This document shows positions 10,810 through 23,100 of a stretch of 64,000 nt of DNA, one piece after another. The stretch covers positions 47,035,133 through 47,099,132 of the forward strand of contig CM061238.1 of assembly GCA_030848705.1 (NCBI GenBank). The letters run 5' to 3'. Each line of letters begins with the position of its first letter. Position 1 is the stretch's first letter. The position numbers were made by a program, and so were the translations under genes. Origin of the DNA: Heracleum sosnowskyi. Lineage: Eukaryota; Streptophyta; Magnoliopsida; Apiales; Apiaceae. The notes below the pieces were generated by a model. That model saw only the letters and a list, made by a program, of their open reading frames with translations, ran no database searches and was not told where the DNA came from.

Positions 10810-13255
10810 AAATAACATGCATAACAAGATAAGTACACAATGATAGGGTGCAATAGTTGCAAAAGAGCTTCAACTGCTCAATATCAAATGAAGTTTGAGA
10901 AATAGATTCGAAATGGTTTCAATGGTACGTAAGTACACATTTAAGAAGGTCAAAAATGAATATAGTCAATACAAGTGAATTGAAATGAAGATTTCTGATA
11001 TTCGACACGATTGTGGATTTAATCAAGAATTTAGGAATATTCAAGGAAATAGCATCAGTTGCTCAATATGGGTGAAGATTGAATAATCTGAATCGTTCTG
11101 ATGGTAACATACATGTAATCATTAAGAACAATAACAATTGAATCAACAAGTAAAGGCACAGATACTTGTCTGGTCTACGTAGCTGACGGAATTCTACCAA
11201 GCTTACTCTACCTTCTCCTTTCCCTTGCTTCGGGAACTCGATTCTATAATAAACAACTCATTACAGTAAGACTAACTATCCTCGTTCTATCCTCGATATA
11301 TACTCATAACCATTTTCAAATTTAAACAAGTAATCGGGTTCCTATCGGATGCCCGGTCTAATTTACGGTAATTAAACTCAGACATTAGCCCACGTACGGG
11401 CATTTACGGACTATAAAACACATTATTCAACTCATATAAATCATATAGCACTTATAAATATTTTTAGAACAATATTCGAGGCTTATTTGAATTTAAATAA
11501 GTCACAAACAATTTTTAAATCAAAAATCGGATTTTTAATCCCAATATAAGTATTCAAAAACAATTAAATCAATTAATAAAAATTAATTGACACTTTTCAA
11601 ACACTCAAACTATTTTTAAATAATTAAATCAAGCTAGGAAATAATTAAACCTAATTTAAATTAATTAAATCTAATTAATTATTAATTATTAAGAATTAAC
11701 TGATTAAAAGAATTAATTAATTAATTAAAATTTAATCATTTTTCGAATTTAAATAAATAATTATAATTTTTTAGAATTTTCTGAATTTAAAATGTATTTT
11801 TAAAATAAAAATATGATTTTTATAAAATTTTAAACTATTTTCGAATTAAATTTAAAATAAAATTCAAAAACAGTTTTCTGAAAATAAATTAGAGTTTCGA
11901 AGATTGAAACCGGGTCGAAATTTCGGGTAAACGGGTCGGGAAGAACTTGCCGGAAAATTCCCAGATTCCGGTGGGTTTTCCAGAATCTGGTGACTCAAAA
12001 ACGCCTCAGAATTTGGGGCTTTTTATACCAAAACATTCCTTACAAACTCAGCTATTCATTCCGATCAAAACAAACCAAAAACACAGCCGGAATCCCAATC
12101 CCGATCAAATTCCGGCGACCTTATACAAATTTTCCGATCTACCAAAATCGTACATGAAACTCTACGTTCTTTATGTTAAAATGAAGCTAAGAACACATAC
12201 AATAAAAGCCCTCTATCAAAAACAATGTCAGATCATTCATATGAACGGACTATTCAAAAGAAAAATCGGGCAAAAACCCTAAAATCGAATTTCTCAAAAT
12301 CGAACATAAACATGAAATTAAAGCATGAATTCCTACTAATTAGAACCCTAGGAACATGTTAGAAGCAATCAATTGAACGGAGAATCAACAGAATGAAAAT
12401 CCCCAATTCGAACAAGAACCCTAATTTTAATTCGAATATTGAAAAATTCATACAAAATCGAAAAATTACCAGATGATGATATGGTTGGAAGATTCTGAAA
12501 CTAGAGCTCAAGATCTTTGATTTGAGTACTTGAACTTGTGATTTGGATTTCAATAACACCTTCAAAATTGATTTTGATTTTCAAGAGCACGAAGAACACG
12601 GTTCAGAGATTTTTATATTTTTTTTGTATTTATATATGTATTATATATATAATAATGTACGATTCTCCTTTTTATACTTAGTGGAAAATAATACCCCAAA
12701 CGACATTTTTGGATCGATATAGATCCACTGGATCGCTTTAAAACCCTAATAAAGTAAAATACACGTTTTACGAGGTGATAATTATCCAAAAGGACTGATA
12801 ATTATCCAAATCAATACATATCATTTAAATAACTAATGCTCAAGAATACTAGGGCTATAACAGATGTATTATTGATACAGACGATATATCAATTGCCCTA
12901 AACAATTAGGGTACAGAATAATTTTTCTCCTTTCTGAATAAAACAGATAATATTGACAAGATCAGATAACTAGGGATATAATGATACGAATAAATCTTCC
13001 GATAATGATTCGGACACGAATGACGAATGGATAATAATGATATACAAATTTTCAACGGGGCCCTTGAATTTTCAAAACGGGGCTCAAAATTGAAGATATT
13101 TTCAAATGACAAGATATTTGAAAGGGGCTTCCGACACACCAATTTATCACATAATCACTTAACAACCTTTATCTTTAAAACTCAAAATACTTCATAATAA
13201 TTATTCTACACATATAATACAAATTATATAATTAATAAAGTTCACGGATCTTACA
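10810..13255 (-). repeat. Gypsy-type LTR in minus orientation, 5' part
   Basis: On the minus strand the sequence starts TGTAAGATCCGTGAAC at 13255, directly abutting broken copia coding sequence. This is a typical LTR start and resembles TGTAATATCCC at 13991. A TATA-like TATAAAAAGG lies about 580 bases in (near 12668-12677, minus). The LTR is interrupted at 10809 by the plus-strand LTR. Its remaining part and matching target-site copy are off the window. Short ORFs inside (for example 11947-12282) have no recognisable product. Confidence 0.5.
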
Positions 13256-13990
13256 AAAACCACACCCCGAGGTTGATTTCCTCTTTATCCCTATCTCTAT
13301 GGAAATCTGAATCGGTATATCCAACAGGTAACAAGTCCGAAGCCTTGTAAATTAACATATACTTCTTAGTCCCTCGCAGGTACTTAAGTATTGTTTTTAC
13401 TGCACTCTAATGTTCCTAACCTGGGTTAGACTGATATCTACTAACCATGCCGACGGCAAAGCAAATATCAGGTCTCGTACATAACATAGCATACATTAAG
13501 CTTCCACGTGATGAAGCATAAGGAACTGCTTTCATGTTCTCTATCTCTTTAGGTGTTGTAGGATACTGCTCCTTCGATAGAGAAACTCCACGTCTGAAAG
13601 GTAAATTACCCTTCGTAGAGTCCTGCATGTTAAAACGAGCCAATACCTCATCAATATAAGGCTCTTGAGATAAAGCCAACATCTTTTTCTTGCGATCTCT
13701 TATACCTTTGATCCTAAGGATGTATGCCACTTCACCTAAATCTTTCATTTCAAATTGTTTGAACAACCATGCCTTAATTGATGACAACATCTCTATATTG
13801 TTTCCAATTAATAAAATGTCATCTACATATAGTACTAGAAAAACCACTGCATTTTCCTCACTCTTTCTATACACACACACACTTCGCTTGGACTCTGATC
13901 GTATCCATATGACTGGACTACCTGATCAAAACGAATGTTTCAATACCTGAAAGCTTATTTCAGTCCATAAATGGACTTCTTAATATTTCA
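13256..13990 (-). pseudogene. Old copia pol fragment: RT C-terminus to RNase H start
   Basis: Remnant of a copia Pol different from S1-S3. The open part (13416-13880) carries LYVDDILLIGNN, the catalytic YVDD box of reverse transcriptase, then the connecting region ending in TRPDICFAVGMVSRYQSNPG. Further on, in shifted frames, GYTDSDFHRDRD-like RNase H sequence reaches about 13262, where the minus-strand LTR cuts it off. Upstream, SIYGLK-like sequence continues to 13990. It then resumes exactly at 31623 once the 17.6-kb insertion is removed. Stops and frameshifts show it is dead. Confidence 0.88.
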
Positions 13991-14545
13991 TGTAATATCC
14001 CAAATTTTTGTAATAATTAAAACCTTGATGAATAGTAAAATTTCCACTGATGAATAGTAATTTTGCTGATGAAAAGTTTTTCGGACCACACTATGTAGAC
14101 GACATGGAATGAATGTTTCGAAGTGATATTATTGATGTATAAGGAGAATAAGTGAATGCAAATGCAATCAGAATCAGAAGATTCCCATTCGAGTTTTAAA
14201 TCACTATTCACTGGACAGTTAAGGATGTATTGATTTGATCGTTTTAAGAAAGTATGTGGAATGAGAAATCCATGATCATATCTTAAACCAAGGTGAGAAA
14301 CCTAAGATTATATATCAAACAAAGGTAATGGAAAGATAAAGGAAGTACCCCTAGCTTTGGTACAGAGAATCGTCTTTAAAACCACTTGAAACTATCGCGA
14401 AACAAAAGCGTAATAAATTATGGATTAAACCCTAACCAAAGGAGGAGTATTATATGAGATCATCAAGTGCAATATATAAAAGGATTGAGGATGCAAAGGA
14501 TGACATAAGCATGATGCAAGGGAATGACATAAGCATGACAAGTGA

Positions 14546-14574
14546 TGACAAGGTGATGAATCACCACCTTGTCA
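14546..14574. repeat. Perfect 10-bp hairpin in the long solo LTR
   Basis: TGACAAGGTG (14546-14555) pairs with CACCTTGTCA (14565-14574) across a 9-base loop. It lies about 65 bases after the TATA-like sequence, so it would fall in the transcript leader if that promoter is used. Confidence 0.5.
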
Positions 14575-16324
14575 CCACTTTCACCACCACCACAAGTTCA
14601 AATAAACCTTGTCATTGATGACCAAACTAGTTATTAGCCACACAAATCAATTACAAAGTGTTAAGTTTAATTAGAAAAAAACAAAAGAAAACAAAATCAA
14701 AGAAAACAAAAGCAAAAAGAGATGCATTCATGAAGAACAAACTTTCGGCCTATTTCTTCGTCTCCATTCCTTAAACATTTTGCTCCAACTTCCACTCAAC
14801 CATAAATCTTGATCTTGGGCTCTAAATCACCCTCTTCCAATATCCAAGGTAGATCTCTAATCTTAGCCTCATCCATGGATCATAGCTTGGTCAAAAATGG
14901 ATTCAAAGTTGATGATGAATAGTGATGTGAATAGTAAACTCATAAGATCTTGTTTTGTTTTGATGATTTTAGGTTTGATTAGCATAGTTAAGGAGCAAGG
15001 AAGGATATACCACCCATATATAGACTTTGTTAAGATCCAAGGAAGGTATAAAACTTCTTTCTTTTTAAGATTATGCTTTGATCTAGTAGTTAGAAGTGAT
15101 TGAATGAGAACTATGTAGTAATGAAGCATGTATGCATGATTTTAAGCATGTTTGATGGTTGATTTGTGGATAAACTTATGAACTAGAGTATGATCATGTT
15201 TGGACAGAAAAATGGTAGTATTAGCTTGAGTTTGATTGGTGGTTGGTTGATGGTTGAATTGTAGTTGGATTGAGTGTTTAAAAACACGGGAAGTACGCGT
15301 AAGCGCCGATACCATGTCAGATTTTACTTAGGTAGTTTAGACAGAAACCATGGTTGTAATACAGGGCATGAACATGAAGTTTCTGACCATGATCATGTAG
15401 GCTCTTTTTCCTAGATTGTTTTAGCGAAAGAATCAACCATCAAAATTGGAATTGTAATACGGTTTAGGAGAAACGTTCGTTTTAGTGAAAGCGGTTTCGC
15501 GTAACTAGATAGTTCATTGTATGAACTTTGAGATAGGGATCAAGCCCTTTAAAATTGGAATTGGATTGAGATATTAAAATGAATACTAGTATGTATAGTC
15601 TAGAAAGGAACCTAGAAGGTTTCGTGTCAAACAGATAAGTTTGTGATTTTAGAAAAATGCGAGAACAAAGGTTGCGCGAGTGAAATACCCTTAAGGGGAT
15701 GGTTTAAAACAAGGAAATGGTAAAGTAAAAGAACTTGGGATTTGTGAATGGTTTTCAACCAAGCTTTTGACTTAGAAGTTTACGAAATGTCACGAGGTTA
15801 TAGATGACCAAGAGCGAGACGTTTAATTTTCATTGGTAGAACTGTAGTGCTTGAGTTATAGCACATTAAATGGTTCTAGGGGACTGACTGTAATTGTGCA
15901 TCTTGTTATAGATCGACGCGCACACTCTCAAGCCCCCACTACCACACCACCAAGACCCCAAGGCAAGTTTTCAAACCCTACACCATATAATGATGCTGTT
16001 GTGATATATGTTGTGGTATTGCTATATATGCTGCTTAATGCTGTGAAATGACTTATAAACTGTTTTCGCTTTTTATAAAAAGTTGTATAAGGTATAAGGT
16101 TTATATGCTAGATAAATACTAGATATAAACCAAGGTTAAAGGTTAAAGACTCTAAGTATAGAGTACTTGTACGATGATTTTAAAACTTAGACCGGGAGTC
16201 AAATTATTATTTTGTTTTAAACTACTGTCAAAAGCTGGAAGGTTCCAGGGACGGTTATATTTTAAAGATTTATTAAATATTCCAATATCTATATTATGGG
16301 ATATTTAAGGTGAGATATTTAAAT

Positions 16325-16600
16325 AATATTATAATAAATATTATTTGAATATTATTTAATTAAGTGAATATTATTTTGAATATTCACTTAAGTGATTTAT
16401 ATTGAATAATAATTCAATATTTATTAATTGATTATTATTTAATTAAGTGAATATTATTTTGAATATTCACTTAAGTAGTTTATATTGAATAATAATTCAA
16501 TACTTATTAATTGAAGATTATTTAACTAAGTGAATATTATTCTGAATATTCACTTAGGTGGTTTTATATTGAATAATAATTTATTATTTATTATTTGGGT
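16325..16600. repeat. 83-bp tandem repeat, three copies, each with a hairpin
   Basis: Three AT-rich units start with AAGTGAATAT at 16362, 16445 and 16528, giving a period of exactly 83 bases. Each contains AAGTGAATAT and ATATTCACTT as a 10-bp inverted pair. Copies differ by only a few bases. Confidence 0.85.
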
Positions 16601-17129
16601 ATTTATTAAATATTCCAAATATGATTTAAAATCATAGAACCTTATTATATGATTAAAGGTTCTATTATTTACACAAAAATACAAATTTCTGATTTTCAGA
16701 AAAGGTATTAAAATAGATATTCCCAACTATTATCTTAAGATAGTTAAAGGTAATTAAATGCGGTTAGTATTTTCCAACTCATCGAAAACTGGGAATCTAG
16801 TTCAAGAATTCGAGGACAGAGTTTTACTTCCACTGTTCCTCTAGAATACTTATAACTAGGGGATGGCTCCCCCATTCAAGTAGAGTATTTCAAACTCGTT
16901 GAACTCTGAAATTTCAATAAACTCCCTGGTCATGATTTCAAAATACGTAGTAATCATCGGTAGTCTCGTTGACTAATGTCAACCCACACTTTGACTTACT
17001 CCTTTCAATTACTCTGGAGTAAGGTGTTCTAAACGGTTACAAAGTTTTGACGAGTATTCGTACTTGGGAAATATGGAATTAAATTCCGATTTCCACTTCA
17101 TTAATATTTTTCATCATGGGAATTGAAAA

Positions 17130-17278
17130 GGCTTACACGGCAATGAAATAGGTGTCGGGGTAGTGCCAAATTTATCAAGGCTTGCTCGGTGACGAAATAG
17201 GCGCTGAGGTAGTGATCTCTTGAGTGCTAAGGCTTGCCCGGTGACGAAATAGGCGCCGCGGTAGTGATCTCTTAGTAC
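17130..17278. repeat. Approx. 50-bp tandem repeat, three copies
   Basis: GGCTTRCNCGG units begin at 17130, 17179 and 17231. Each is followed by ACGAAATAGGCGC and GGTAGTG with minor changes. The cluster ends where the copia solo LTR is inserted. Confidence 0.8.
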
Positions 17279-18809
17279 TGTTAGTATTAGTGCCCTAGAG
17301 ACAATACAATTGTACTTCTGGGAAACACTATTTTGTTATTTAATAATGATTATGTTCTATTGATTATTCGACAACAATTATTATGTCTTTATTTACTGCG
17401 ATATTAATGTTAGAGTAATAAATGTCCTTGGAATATCGAACACGTATTCTATATCTTTAAGTATGTGACTTAAAAATGATATTATATGAATAGTGTTTAT
17501 ATTCCTAAATTATCCCTAATTAAGCATTATGAATTGGGACAATTATGATGCATAAAGATTAGTATGATCGTTGACTAAATGACCACATCTCATTGGTCAT
17601 AGGTATAGTGATACTAAAGTCAAGAACATAGGTGCATGTAATATTCTACATGGCACCGGATTGACCCACAGTGATATTCTACATGGTAATAAAGTCATTA
17701 GAATAGCTCACAGTGATAATGGTGTAATGATCCTTAGACTTGAGATCATTATATTTCTATACGAGGATTAATATACTTTGATTACATTAAAAGTTACCTT
17801 TGACCGGGTGATTATAAAAGTGGACATCGGGTATATTATGAGTCGTATGAGAAATATGAATGATAGATATAGGATTTAACCCTCCTATTATTAGGAGAGA
17901 TATTATTGGCCTCTTGATTGAGTGAGACTATGAAAATGCATGGTCATGCTCAAATATTGATTTGTTCTAATAGTCTACTCATTGATCAAGGAAACCTGGA
18001 TTAAATGTTGAAGAGGATGACTAATAACATGCCTCGAGTTTAATCTATAATATTTGGTTAAAGGGATTATATTACACGGAAACATTAGTCACGAAAGGTT
18101 TAATTGGATCACCAATTATTATTATTACTTGGGTAGCAATGATGTATTACTAGATGCCGCTCATTGTTTATAATTTTATTATGAGATATTAAAATTATTG
18201 CCAACGTAATAATAACCTAAAGGGTTACACATAAAGAACGTTTTAAACGGAGCATTAATTAAATTTCGAATTTAATTGAATTATTATTATTATTGAATTA
18301 TTGGATTAATTAAGTAGGACTTGATTAATTATATAATAATTCGAATATAATAATTAATAATACTAATAATCAGATTGGGTTTTGGAAGCCCAATCAGATT
18401 AAGCAAGGCCCAAAATTCTCTTTCAATAAATACATTATGATGTATTGTTTTAGGTTAAGTTAAAAATTCATTTTCAGAAAAAAAAACCCTAACAGCTCTG
18501 CATATTAGAGAGGCTAGAAACAGAGAGAGAAGGTTTTGAGGGCGTTTTTATTTGGCTAGTACCAACTCCGTGATCGTTGGATGATCAAGCATTTGTGTGG
18601 ACTACTTTGGCGACGCGGATCTTGAACAAGGGCTGCGTGGTGGTTACAACAAGGACCTCCAAGTTTCTGAATATTATAAGCTCAATTAAGGTATGATTTT
18701 GTTTCTCCATAATCAGCCATGTCTTGTACACGGATCCTAGGGTTAGGGTTTCGGATTATTATTGTTTTTACGACTGTTTTCGCTGCGTATGATGCCCCGA
18801 AACCCAACA
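17279..18809 (+). mobile_element. Copia solo LTR (1,531 bp), TSD AGTAC
   Basis: Begins TGTTAGTATTAGTGCCCTAG and ends CCGAAACCCAACA. It is flanked by AGTAC at 17274-17278 and 18810-18814. The start sequence is of a form common in plant copia LTRs. A TATA-like CAATAAATACATT lies near 18425. No internal region is present, so it is a recombination product. The small ORF crossing its right end (18719-18952) is chance. Confidence 0.85.
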
Positions 18810-18814
18810 AGTAC

Positions 18815-19506
18815 AATGGCCCATATGCGGTCAGGGTGATAACCGAACAGGAAGTCGTCCTTCTACTAGTAGAAAAGAAAAGTTACGATACAACGGCTGA
18901 TCACCGTGTATCGGGTGTTCCAGTACATTCCCTTCCTTCCAATCGGAGTTGAGCTGCACATTGTAACAAAAGCCTAGGTGCTGAGTTACTGATAATGTGA
19001 CAATAATGAGTAATGATGTTCCTCATACAGTAGTCGTACTGTATGGTATGTTTTGACGAAAAGAGAAATAAATATATCATTCTGTATACGAATGAGGTTT
19101 TAAAGGTTTTTCCTTTATGATATAAGCTTACTTATATACTTATGCTGTATTGTATTATTGCTGGGCCGAGTGCTCACTCTTGCTTTTTCTTTCTATACAT
19201 ATATATCACAACACAACAGCTAGAGTAGATGGCCAGGATTCGTCGTACCGCTCGGAAGCGTGTCAGGGACATACAGGCCGCCTGTAGCATGGTTGTTACA
19301 GTTGATCAGGTAGAAGTACTGAGTTGGTTCGGAGTGTAACTCTTGTTGCTCCGGTTTAATTATAAGTATCACTTATGTATATTAATGAACAAGAACAAAC
19401 TTTTGCGCTACCATATGGTTTCACATAGAAATCATACTGGTAGTAGGTTGCAAGTATTTTACTTTTGGGTTGTAATAACTTTAATTTGTGGATCATATGA
19501 CTACTG
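18815..19506 (+). other. Remainder of the long solo LTR between nested insertions
   Basis: Continues the 4.1-kb LTR after the copia solo LTR up to the S2 insertion. The TSD copies of S2 are TACTG at 19502-19506 and 31456-31460. No gene is seen. The LTR then finishes at 31461-31622. Confidence 0.7.
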
Positions 19507-20000
19507 TGTTAGGCCGAATACACAATATAATCAAGTATGTATGAGAATAACAATCAAGAACACTGTTTATAAATCAACAAACTGTAATTATATTAACAGT
19601 TTCTCTCTTTATGATGTTAATGAATCACAAAGAGCTACTAGGTTACAAGAATAATATTTTCAATAATCGCATCCCTTCTAGGGATAACCTATCTGTGTTT
19701 ATATAATACACAGCTACATACAATCCATCTCTAATTGATATTCCTATAAATTAGCTATACAATTCATATCAATTAAGAATTGCTTCAGTCTTCTATTCCG
19801 TCTCCTTAGCTGTATCAATATATTCTGCTTCTTTCCATCTTCAGAATATATTGCTTCTAGAATATTCAATTCAGCACCGACAGCTAATTCAACTATCACC
19901 ACGTCAGACTTTAACAAACTCTGACTGGCTTCAATGTAAACTCTGATGATCACCTGTTGCTTAAACACTGATGAACAAACGTCAGCAATTATATCTAACA
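19507..20000 (-). repeat. S2 3' LTR (494 bp)
   Basis: In sense it starts TGTTAGATATAATTGC and ends TTCGGCCTAACA, with inverted ends TGTTAG/CTAACA. It differs from the 5' LTR at one position seen by eye (C versus T in ACTCTGACTGG near 19923). It carries two AAACTCTGA copies. Confidence 0.95.
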
Positions 20001-20014
20001 ATCTCCCCCAACTT
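20001..20014 (-). other. S2 polypurine tract
   Basis: In sense AAGTTGGGGGAGAT directly precedes the LTR start TGTTAG. This G-rich tract is typical of Sirevirus plus-strand primers. Confidence 0.88.
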
Positions 20015-20146
20015 GTGCATAATAAAAATGTACAAGTTAAACAGATAATTGATGATGTCAAAACGTATAACAAATGCAGTGTTTAAAATATGTCAGAGTT
20101 TAACTTTAACTTAGAATAGAAAATTTTAAAAACTTACAGTCAGACT

Positions 20147-23100
20147 TTATTTGATTTCTTGAATATCAGGCACTGTCCTGATATAGTCTGTAAGCAATCT
20201 TCTTTCAGCTCTTTCCAGTTCAACAATCATATTTTCCTTCAGCTCCTTAAGCTCTGGATCTCCTTCACCAGTTTGATATATGGCAGCTCTCAGAGAATAG
20301 ATACTGTTTTTCCTCATTTCATTTCCAAGTTTTATATAGAAAGGCTTGTCAGACTCTAGATTAAACTCTAGAACTTTCATTTCCAGTGCAGTCCTGAACC
20401 TAGCACTATTCCTCTTCATCTCCACAATTTTTCCATAAGCATCTCTGTACTTAGGAATATATGCACTCGATACTCCTCCTCCAAGCATTATCTTTGATCT
20501 AAGCATCCTTTCTCTAATAACTAAAGCAGCATCATGAGTACTTCTATTCTTGACTTTTAACAAATATAGAACATACTCCAATTCTTCATAAGATTTGAGA
20601 TTGATGTCAGACTCTGCAACCTTGTAAACTCTTCCATCAGCCATGAAATACAGCAAAAACTCTTTCTTTAATACTTTATGAAATATCATCTGAACAGATT
20701 CTAGCATATCAAGACTCTCTTGAGTAATAATACCAGATATTGCCAGTGATGATTGATCTCCAGATCTATTGTTTATTCTCTTCTCCCTATGTGAACCTAA
20801 ACCAGACTTATCAAAAGATTCTTTTCCAAGTACAGTCCTGGTTTGAGAAAAGTCCACAGGTTGAAGTGTCAGAGTTTCAGAGAGTACAGGTCTTCTAAAA
20901 GTACTTTGGAGTTGAGGTGCTAGTTGAGTTTGTACAACTTGAGCCTTGTCAGAGGTTGTCACAATTTTAGTAGAAACATCAACTTGAGCAGCGTCAGAGG
21001 TTGATCTAGCTTCAAAAACTTCAACTTGAGCTTTGTCAGAGGTTGAAAAATTCTTCATAGGTAACTGTCCTTCTTCTACCAGTTTACCCTTGCCTTTATC
21101 ATTCTTTGCTATCATAGGCTTCCTTGAGTCTTGTATACTCTGTTGAGAAATTTCCTTGATGAAAATACCCTTTTCTTTCCTTCTAGGAACCTTGACAGCT
21201 TTCCTTTTGTAAGTACCATCTTTCAATCTCTTCTCATGCTCTTCAGCAAGACTCAGCATTTCAGCTTCCATGTCTTCAACTGTAGCTTCATTACCATGCT
21301 CTTGTAGAAATATTTTAGCAGCAATTTCCTCATCTGTGATAGGCTTATCAGAGATTATCAAACTTTTGAGTTTTGAACCACTGGCAGAGTTTGCGTTTGC
21401 ATTTCCCTTACCAGAGTTTGATCTTCTATCAGAGTTTGATCTTCTTGGTAGTCTTCTATCAGAATTTAATCTTAAACTCTTTCCATCTCCCTTGTTTCCA
21501 CCATCACTACCATCATCCCTCCGTCTCAGAGTTTGAGTGTCTTTGCATTTGTCACTTGGTACACTCTCCCCCTTTTTGACATCATCAGAAAGTAGTACTG
21601 ATGTCAACAACTCAATTGCAGTAGAAATTGAAGTCAGTTGGGCAGACATAGCAGTCTGGTTGTCCTCAACTTTCCCAAGCCTCTTCTGAATTTCATCAGA
21701 GTCCTTAGCTTGCTTCTTGAACATAGAATTGTAGTAAGCTCTATCATTCTTCAGAGTAAGATCTCTCAGACCAACTTCATTCCTCAAAGCAGTGACTTCC
21801 TTATGAGACTCATCAAATCTGTTGTGGAGAGATTTAATTTGAATCACAGTAGCCTTTAGACTTGTAAGAATATCAGGATTTGAAATTGTCTTCACAGAAT
21901 CACCAAGAAAATCAGCAGCCCTCTGTGCTGAAAAGATACAATCTGCAGCAGCCCATCTATTGTAGTACATATCCTGATAATGCTCAGCCGTAGCACGATT
22001 GACCTCTCTTTGCTCATCAGAGTTTGCTCGACTATCAGATAACTCCTCTTGTGAATGAGCAGAACTATCATCATCATTATCATTCTCTGCTGTATTCTCT
22101 GCAGGAACATTCTCAGCAGTAGTTTCAAGATTACCCTGTGCAGCTTCATCAATAACTTTCTCTGCAACAGGTTCTGGAATCTCAGAGTTTGCAGTTTGCA
22201 TTAACTCTGCTTCTTTTGTTACAACCTCAACAACAGATTGTTGTGGAGCTTCAAGAATAATATCCTCAGAGATTAACTTGTCAACAGCCTCTTGTACATT
22301 CTCTGCTACATCCTCCAAACTCTGATCAACTTCCTCACCTTGTTCAGAATTAGCATTATTTACTGAAAGAACCTCTGTGTGAGAACCCACAGAGTCTTCA
22401 ATCACTAAGGTGGCTTGATCAGCTTCTACATCCTCAGTATCACAGGTACTGATAGTAGGATGTGCATCTGGAATATCTCCACCAACAAAGAAATCCAGTT
22501 TCTCAAGAACTCTGCTGTCAGAATGATCAGCATCTTCCTCAACTACATCATCGGTCTTTGATGTAGGAGCTTCTCTCTCAAAATTCATCATGCCAGCTTC
22601 GGCATTTACTCTGTCCTTAGTAGGCACAGGAGTATCAAAAATCTCCTCTTGAAGAACAACTTCAGGAGCTACATTCTCCATAGACACTCTGTCCATATTG
22701 ACAGCTTCATCCTCCTGTAACTCAACTTCAAAATTTGCAGCAACTGTTGAAGAAATATTCTCTGCACCAAAGAGATGTGCTGCTACTAATCTCCTTTTTC
22801 TCTGATGAAGAGTTTCATCATCAGTGTCACTCTCCTCATTAGCAGCATCAGACTTTGCCCTGTTGGCCCTTCTTTTCTTTAATCTATTCTTCTGAGGCAT
22901 ATCATCAGTATTTGATACCCCAGCTTCAGCAGTTGAGGGATTCACCCTATCAGACTTAACAGCTCTTACCTTTGACTTCTTTGACCTCTGTGATGGAGAC
23001 ACAGAAGGTCCAGCTTCAGCATTTGCTATTTGTTGTTGTTGTGAATCTACTTGAAATTGTCGCACAAACTCAGGTAGCAACAAGACACCGACATCCCCTT

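Noticed and set aside
11947..12282. Open frame of 111 codons on the plus strand
   Set aside because: It lies inside a minus-strand LTR-like region, has no recognisable domain, and is antisense to the likely transcribed strand.
18719..18952. Open frame of 77 codons on the plus strand
   Set aside because: It crosses the right end of the copia solo LTR and its target duplication at 18810-18814, so it joins two unrelated sequences by chance.
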